Assembly: GCA_026770615.1 (NCBI GenBank) | Contig: MU631342.1 | Span: 464,707-476,626, forward strand | Length of the DNA stretch: 11,920 nt | Source: Pavlovales sp. CCMP2436 | Taxonomy: Eukaryota; Haptophyta; Pavlovophyceae; Pavlovales | Direction of reading: 5' to 3' | Shown: piece after piece, positions 7,809 to 11,920 of the stretch | Position numbering within the stretch: the stretch's first letter is position 1 | Layout: the number at the start of each line of letters is the position of its first letter | Translations under genes and position numbers: made by a program | Notes under the pieces: generated by a model | Told to the model about the DNA's origin: nothing | The model's input: only the letters and a program-made list of their open reading frames with translations | Database searches by the model: none

Positions 7809-7880
7809 TGACCGATTGTGACCGAAGATCCGCCAGATCTGACTTATTTTGACCGATAGTATGGCCGAAGATTTTTGGAG
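7809..7880 (+). repeat. TGACCGA motif cluster, right copy
   Basis: TGACCGA occurs at 7809, 7819 and 7850, with the variant TGGCCGA at 7862. This lies in direct orientation to the cluster at 7082-7165, so the two flank the hAT-type fragment about 710 bp apart. Confidence 0.7.
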
Positions 7881-7922
7881 GAAGACTTCCACACAGCCAG
7901 CGTGGGAACACGACAAACAGCA

Positions 7923-8108
7923 ACCAGCAGATCATCTCCCTAAATGCCCTTGCCCGGGCACACTACCGGAGATCCATCGGCACGCGCGGTGGCGCCCAAG
8001 CCAGCGCAGCCGACTAGGGCACGCAGCAGGCAATGGGCGACGCAGCGCTCAGACCAGCACAACATTTAGAACAGTCAGACGCCAGCTTGAATCCCTATCA
8101 TAAATATA
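7923..8108 (-). repeat. Dispersed repeat, copy 3; left arm of a 186-bp inverted pair
   Basis: This is the reverse complement of 10170-10355 over 186 bp, with four mismatches and no gap by eye. The outer end reads CCAGCAGATCATC and the inner end CCCTATCATAAATATA. It is the longest form of the dispersed repeat, together with copy 4. Confidence 0.9.
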
Positions 8109-8145
8109 AATAATGAAGGGGGAATCGGGGTGACGGTGTTTCAAG

Positions 8146-8226
8146 TTCAAGTCGAAAGCTGATATTACATATCGCTCCGACGCAGGCTCCTTCGCGCTAC
8201 ATACCACTTCAAGTCGGGAGCTGATA
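8146..8226 (+). repeat. 19-bp direct repeat, 62-bp period
   Basis: TTCAAGTC, two variable bases and AGCTGATA (with one G between) occur at 8146-8164 and 8208-8226, differing at two positions. They lie at the 5' edge of the 75-residue repeat array. Confidence 0.6.
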
Positions 8227-8310
8227 GAAGTGGTGGATGATGAGGAAGCCGAAAACAAAGCGCTGATGTCGTTGCGCAATGCGGGGCCGCCCGACAGTGC
8301 GCGAGCAAGC

Positions 8311-8786
8311 GAGTTCATTGGTGATCCCACCGGTGACGTATCGCTGGGAAGCGATGGGGTTTTGAATGTCGAGAACTCGTTTGCGCGTGCAGCCTGCAGG
8401 GTGCGGGCCGCAGCGCGGCGCAGCGCGGGGCCGCGGTGGAAACACTGGTCGGAGAGGGAGCCGAAGGAGTTGGAGAAGGAGCCGAATGGGTTGAACTGTC
8501 TTAGAACTGTCGTCCGACAACGCGAGGCCGCCCGGCAGTGCGCGAACGAGCGAGTTCATTGGTGGTCTCACCGTCGGCGTATCGCTGGAAAGCGACGGGG
8601 TTTTGAATGCCGTGAACTTGTTCGCGCGTGCAAAGCACGAGCTGCGCAGCGGGGTGCGGGACGCGGGCGCTCTGGCGCGGGCCGATGCGGTAGAACTGAA
8701 AGATGCGGAGGAAGCCGAGAGCGGAGCACAGATGTCGCTGCGCAACGCGAGGCCGCCCGGCAGTGCGCGAGCGAGCGAGTTCATTG
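8311..8786 (+). repeat. Tandem repeat of about 225-241 bp
   Basis: The interval is marked by three copies of CGAGTTCATTGGTG and flanking GC-rich sequence containing GGCCGCCCG. Units 2 and 3 keep a 225-bp spacing, a multiple of three. Units 1 and 2 are 241 bp apart because of the indels described for the gene. Confidence 0.8.
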
Positions 8787-8821
8787 GTGACCCCACCGTT
8801 TGGACACATTTGGCTAGCTGA

Positions 8822-9088
8822 TTGAGCGCCCACTAAGAAAAATAAATTGAGTGCTCGCGTAAATAAATACATACATTAAAAATGGTGGGTTTTTCAACTT
8901 TTGAGAACCCTGCCGTCAACGCCGCGGGGACTTGGATCCCAGCCGCGCCGCGCCCGGAGCTGGTACCGCTGGTGCGTAGGCGGGCCTAATGCTTGCAGGA
9001 GGTGCTCTCCGAGCGCGCCATGCCGCCTTTGAGGCGCGCAGGTGCGGCCGTCGCGCCCTCGTTCGCATGAGGCAGGGGACGATCAGGC
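8822..9088. other. Spacer with a 35-codon open frame
   Basis: AT-rich sequence (8822-8880) with AATAAA-type words, suggestive of a polyadenylation region, is followed by GC-richer DNA. ATG 8882 opens a 35-codon frame to TAA 8987-8989. After that stop the same frame remains protein-like to TGA near 9069. It could be a small broken gene or an unrecognised exon; support is weak. Confidence 0.3.
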
Positions 9089-9283
9089 ATGTCTTCAGAG
9101 GAGAAGAGCACACAGCTCGCCTATGAGGCTCGCGACGGCCCCTTCCCTATGGTCTTCTCCTGGTCCCCGGGCCTTCAGGAAGGGGGGGGGGGTCAACGCG
9201 ACGGTCACCGAGCAGGACCTCGCCCGCAATGATATTGAAGATTATGGCGCTCAGCACATCGCGGAGCAACGCGACGGTCATTA
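9089..9283 (+). pseudogene. Broken 5' part of the second LRR gene
   Basis: ATG 9089 opens MSSEEKSTQLAYEA and continues to the G run at 9182-9192 (11 G). LRR-type sequence (VNATVTEQDL, YGAQHIAE) appears directly after it, one frame over; ten G would keep the frame. Near 9266 the expected link between HIAE and NATV lacks 11 bp compared with neighbouring repeats, which shifts into the frame used downstream. The lengths of both lesions come from comparison with adjacent LRR units. Confidence 0.45.
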
Positions 9284-9807
9284 GGCTGGACCTTAACTAC
9301 AACAGCATCGGCGATGTCGGCGCGCAGCACATTGCGGAGGCCCTCAAGGTCAACGCGACGGTCACCAAGCTGGACCTTGGCGGCAATGAGATAGGCCCGG
9401 TCGGCGCGCAGCACATCGCGGAAGCCCTCAAGGTCAACAAGACGGTCGCCAAGCTGGACCTCACCAGCAATGCGATCGGTGACGTTGGCGCGCAGCACAT
9501 CGCGGAGGCACTTAAAGTCAACGCGACAATCATCAAGTTGGGCCTCAGCCACAACGAGATCGGCGCATTTGGCTTGCAGCACATCGCGGAGGCCCTCAAG
9601 TCCAACACGACGGTCACTGAGCTGGACCTCCTCGGCAACAACGGCATAGGCGCGGTCGGCGCGCAGCACATCGCGGAGGCCCTCAAGGTCAACGCGACGG
9701 TGACCAAGCTGGACCTCACGTACAGCAATTTCGACGACACCTCCAAGGGCCTACTCCGGGAGGCTTGGCGGCACGGCTTCGGCCTCCAGCTCGACGATCT
9801 GCACTGA
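9229..9807 (+). CDS. Leucine-rich repeat protein (RI/NLRC3-like repeats)
   Basis: This 192-residue frame runs from ATG 9229 to TGA 9805-9807. After about 13 residues that do not fit the repeat, it has five complete 28-29-residue LRRs with consensus IGDVGAQHIAEALKVNATV followed by TKLDL and Asn. A cap of the form EAWRHGFGLQLDDLH closes it, related to the cap of the first LRR gene. One repeat carries an extra Asn (LLGNNG). The ATG lies before an 11-bp gap relative to the repeat pattern, so it may be an accidental start inside an older gene beginning at 9089. The likely role is protein recognition by the LRR horseshoe; the partner is unknown. The gene sits between the two inverted 186-bp repeats. 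Confidence 0.6.
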   Translation: MILKIMALSTSRSNATVIRLDLNYNSIGDVGAQHIAEALKVNATVTKLDLGGNEIGPVGAQHIAEALKVNKTVAKLDLTSNAIGDVGAQHIAEALKVNATIIKLGLSHNEIGAFGLQHIAEALKSNTTVTELDLLGNNGIGAVGAQHIAEALKVNATVTKLDLTYSNFDDTSKGLLREAWRHGFGLQLDDLH

Positions 9808-10169
9808 CCCCACCGCGGCACGGCTCCGGCCTCAATGATCGAATGGGCCGTGGTTCCACTACTGACCATGGTGGGCACTGACCATCCCGTTGACTCCGAG
9901 ACGATTCGATTGATGAAGTCTGTCTTTACCGGCGATTGATCGAACCTGTGCCATTTCTCAGATTCGCCGAGCAGAGTCGGCAGTGCCAAGTCTATCGATA
10001 TCATCAGCGGTTCAGAGCCTAGTTAGTTAGTATATATAGTTTATCTTAAATTTTAATTGAGTAGGAAGGCGCGCGATGACTATGCAAATTTATGTCAATA
10101 ATAATAATATACGTTGCAATAAAAAAATTCACCGCCAGCCAGAACCCCCCTATATTACCATAAAAATAA
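9808..10169. other. Intergenic stretch, GC-rich then AT-rich
   Basis: The sequence turns AT-rich at about 10025 and includes TATATATAG and AATAAT runs. The shared 20-bp segment lies at 10132-10151. The long minus-strand open frames here are antisense to the LRR gene. Confidence 0.45.
10132..10151 (+). repeat. 20-bp segment shared with 4404-4423
   Basis: It carries the same CGCCAGCCAGAACCCCCC string in the same orientation, here 18 bp before dispersed repeat copy 4. Confidence 0.6.
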
Positions 10170-10355
10170 TATATTTATGATAGGGATTCAAGCTGGCGTC
10201 TGACTGTTCTGAATGTTGTGCTGGTCTGAGCGCTGCGTCGCCCATTGCCTGCTGCGTGCCTTAGTCGGCTGCGCTGGCTTGGGCGCCACCGCGAGTGCCG
10301 ATGGATCTCCGGTAGTGTGCCCGGGCAAGGGCGTTTAGGGAGATGATCTGCTGGT
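10170..10355 (+). repeat. Dispersed repeat, copy 4; right arm of the inverted pair
   Basis: This is a full-length form starting TATATTTATGATAGGG and ending GATGATCTGCTGGT. It is flanked by a 12-bp direct repeat, AAAATAATATAT, at 10163-10174 and 10356-10367, which looks like a target-site duplication, although the sequence is AT-rich and could repeat by chance. Confidence 0.85.
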
Positions 10356-10624
10356 AAAATAATATATAATACATGCGCGATTCAGATGGACGAAATCAAC
10401 ATTTTTGTTTTATTGCATCAATTTTTTCTTATAACACGTAAACAAACTACTATAATGCGCCAGCTATCACAGTGAAATATATTGGCGTATAACTTAACTA
10501 GTATTAATATTATATTCCTAATGAATTTACAAAGTTAATGCCAGCCTCATCTATTGCACAACATTATAAAATGTACAAGTGCACCCAAGTGCGTGTAATT
10601 GCGTGTATCGTTTTGACTTTGAGC
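10356..10624. other. AT-rich spacer
   Basis: The stretch is rich in A and T with no open frame of interest. It lies downstream of the minus-strand multi-exon gene and may hold its 3' untranslated region. Confidence 0.45.
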
Positions 10625-11398
10625 CTACGTTGGCCGGACCGACGCTAGCCGGGGCCCGCCGAGCGTCCTCTGATTTGGTGCAGAATTCCTGACCCACATG
10701 GCGTCTCTTGCCGCCATTTTATTTTTCACCATCTGAAACTGAGCAGATCTTACGAGCGGCTGATTGCTGGCCCGCTTGGCCTTGGCCGCCATTTCCGCCC
10801 GCTGCACCACCCGCTTGCGAACAGCCGCTCGGTCCCTGAAGTATGAAATGAATAATTAATCAGGCGTGTTGGCGACATGAAGCTCTCTGAATCAGAGCTC
10901 TTGCAAACTGCTGGGCTGCTTATATAGATGAGTTTTAGTATTAGGTGCTATTTATACCTGAGCAATTGCCTGCACAAATATTGAGATTCATATGAAGCAG
11001 AAATACCTGAGAACATGCTGGTATTGATATTCATATTCTACATAAATATATGAGTACCTAACAACAAACATATACTCAACCCAACAATAACTGACATAAC
11101 AGTAACTAACAGACCTGAGGACTTGGCGGCCGCCGCGGAGGTCTGCGAGTACCTTGCGCACTTCGGGGACCGGGTCGTAGTCAGCGTCCTAAATAAAAAG
11201 TAGAATAAGATTGATAAACTATGATGAGCTATGGGAATGATCAACTATGATACACTATCATGAACTATTATAAGCTACTAGAATGATGAAATATTATGAA
11301 CTATTAAAACGATTACAATGATACACTATCATGAACTATTATAAGCTACTAGAATGATAAACCTTGCGCACTTCGGGGAGCGGGTCGAATTCAGCGTC
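10625..11398 (-). CDS. 3' part of a multi-exon gene, basic protein of unknown family
   Basis: On the minus strand three exons join in phase: 11398-11363 (36 bp, phase 0), 11188-11115 (74 bp, ending two bases into a codon) and 10835-10625 (211 bp, beginning with one base and ending in TAG). Acceptors are ATTATTCAG, TTTATTTAG and CATACTTCAG; donors are AAG|GTTTAT and CAG|GTCTGT. The predicted piece has two copies of a 12-residue unit (DAEFDPLPEVRK and DADYDPVPEVRK), then VLADLRGGRQVLR, then a basic helical stretch (DRAAVRKRVVQRAEMAAKAK) and a polar tail, 106 residues in all. No family is recognised. No start codon is found in the window, so the 5' part lies beyond it or in undetected exons. Agreement of three independent phases is the main support. 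Confidence 0.55.
11248..11358 (+). repeat. Exact 40-bp direct repeat, 71-bp period
   Basis: The 40-bp units at 11248-11287 and 11319-11358 are identical (TGATACACTATCATGAACTA onward) within an AT-rich intron of the minus-strand gene. Related GAACTATTAT words occur nearby. Confidence 0.9.
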
Positions 11399-11472
11399 CT
11401 GAATAATGAGAATAAACACGATCATAATAATACCAACGGTTTGATATGTGCTGATTATCATAACAGTAATCA

Positions 11473-11560
11473 GAATAACAATTAGAATGATAAGAATAAC
11501 AAGGGAGGAGCGGGTTGAAAACAGCGTCCTGAATAACAATTAGAATGATAAGAATAACAA
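11473..11560 (+). repeat. Exact 30-bp direct repeat, 58-bp period
   Basis: The 30-bp units at 11473-11502 and 11531-11560 are identical (GAATAACAATTAGAATGATA onward). They flank the degenerate exon copy at 11502-11528. Confidence 0.9.
11502..11528 (-). other. Degenerate copy of the 12-codon exon
   Basis: After a TTATTCAG acceptor, the minus strand reads GACGCT and then codons for VFNPLLP, matching the first nine codons of the 36-bp exon. The donor AAG|GT has been lost, so it is probably a non-functional exon copy. Confidence 0.55.
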
Positions 11561-11920
11561 TGAATACTAGTTATGTGTTGGTGCGGGGGGGGGTGAGCTC
11601 ACATTGCTACTTTCACTATGATGAACTACAGTAATAGGATGATCAAGTTTAATGAAGTATTATAAACTTGTATAAACTAGTAGAATGAGAAACTATTAGA
11701 ATGAGAACCCATGATAAACTATTATAATCACCTCGAGGAATGCAAGCTCTCCCCCTCCCTGCACCCCAAAACGCTCTTCCCCCACACAGCTTATCACCAA
11801 TGCTCAAAAAAAAACCTCGAAAAATGTGAGTCCCCCCCCCTCCCTCCCCCCCCTGCACCAACATGCTCTCCCCACACACAGCTTATCACCAATGCTCAAA
11901 AAAAAAAAAAAAAAACCTCA
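11561..11920. other. Low-complexity region with 92-bp duplication
   Basis: A C-rich/T-rich tract and the segment CACACAGCTTATCACCAATG occur twice, starting at 11783 and 11875. The A run after it is 9 in the first copy and 18 in the second. On the minus strand TCGAG|GT follows a C-run complement in both copies, reminiscent of a small exon, but this is not supported further. No gene is called. Confidence 0.5.

Larger units (their letters stand above)
8113..8821 (+). pseudogene. Frameshifted gene with about 75-residue tandem repeats
   Basis: Three repeat copies are anchored by GAGTTCATTG at 8311, 8552 and 8777 (periods 241 and 225 bp). In matching frames each encodes a unit like MSLRNARPPGSARASEFIG, followed by a Val/Leu/Asp-rich segment, a basic FARA-type helix and an acidic EEAE stretch. 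I do not recognise the family. ATG 8113 is in frame with the first unit but meets TGA at 8131-8133. Relative to unit 2, unit 1 loses one base around 8400-8440. An 11-bp near-duplication (ACTGTC twice, 8491-8511) then shifts the frame again. From about 8496 the frame is open to TGA 8819-8821. The opposite strand is open over much of this too, so the strand choice is moderate. Confidence 0.45.
7923..10355. mobile_element. Segment of 2.4 kb bounded by 186-bp inverted repeats
   Basis: The arms at 7923-8108 and 10170-10355 enclose the 75-residue repeat array and the second LRR gene. No transposase is seen inside, and no matching target-site duplication is visible outside the arms. The pair may therefore be a non-autonomous element with terminal inverted repeats, or simply two independent insertions of one dispersed repeat in opposite orientation. 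Short direct repeats around the right arm alone favour the second view. Confidence 0.3.

Noticed and set aside
8209..8796. Minus-strand 195-codon frame beginning MGSPMNSLARAL, a start repeated at 8330
   Set aside because: The repeated start reflects the tandem DNA repeat. The plus-strand frames show better acidic/basic alternation and continue protein-like upstream to 8134, though the choice is not certain.
9205..10004. Minus-strand open frames over the second LRR gene
   Set aside because: They are antisense to clear 28-residue LRRs; their own periodicity comes from the same DNA repeat.
11649..11879. Minus-strand 76-codon frame
   Set aside because: It crosses the 92-bp low-complexity duplication and its Gly-rich sequence derives from C runs.
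1..11920. tRNA or rRNA genes
   Set aside because: I saw no convincing TPsiC-arm/anticodon-arm combination or conserved rRNA block on either strand by eye.

Overview
The window looks like nuclear DNA of a unicellular eukaryote, most likely an alga. Three things point that way: GT-AG introns that join coding frames in phase, GC-rich coding blocks set in AT-rich spacers, and two loci encoding 28-residue ribonuclease-inhibitor-type leucine-rich repeats (LRRs) of a kind I associate with haptophyte and similar algal genomes. The lineage is inference; no rRNA, tRNA or organelle marker is present.

Left part (1-4060). A minus-strand coiled-coil/acidic protein gene (186-890) and a plus-strand CRAL-TRIO (SEC14-like) gene (1076-2506) are divergently arranged around a 185-bp spacer. 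The CRAL-TRIO gene has three exons, including a 41-bp middle exon, and begins with an MGCxxSK acylation signal. A minus-strand Lys/Ala-rich protein with a UBA-like N-terminal segment (3955-3014) is open except for one TGA and one TAG in frame.

Middle part (4060-10360). This is a repeat-rich accessory region. It holds a decayed F-box/ankyrin-like/LRR gene whose last 217 codons (5615-6268) are intact, a 146-codon ORF (6630-7070), a frameshifted hAT-type zinc-finger fragment (7756-7197), a frameshifted array of roughly 75-residue repeats (8113-8821), and a second LRR gene (9229-9807) with a broken 5' part. A short dispersed repeat occurs four times. Two copies of 186 bp, differing at four positions, form an inverted pair (7923-8108 and 10170-10355) around the 75-residue array and the second LRR gene. 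All copies share one end and are truncated to different lengths at the other, and one is flanked by 12-bp direct repeats; together this suggests a SINE-like or LINE-end element.

Right part (10360-11920). An AT-rich stretch contains the 3' part of a minus-strand multi-exon gene: exons of 36, 74 and 211 bp join in phase, and a 12-codon exon unit has been duplicated two or three times. Several AT-rich tandem duplications and a 92-bp duplication at the window edge surround it.

The genes do not form an evident pathway. The common theme is repeat-protein genes at several stages of decay, with many single-base frame breaks, some in homopolymers. These could be real pseudogenisation or uncorrected sequencing indels, and the sequence alone cannot separate the two.
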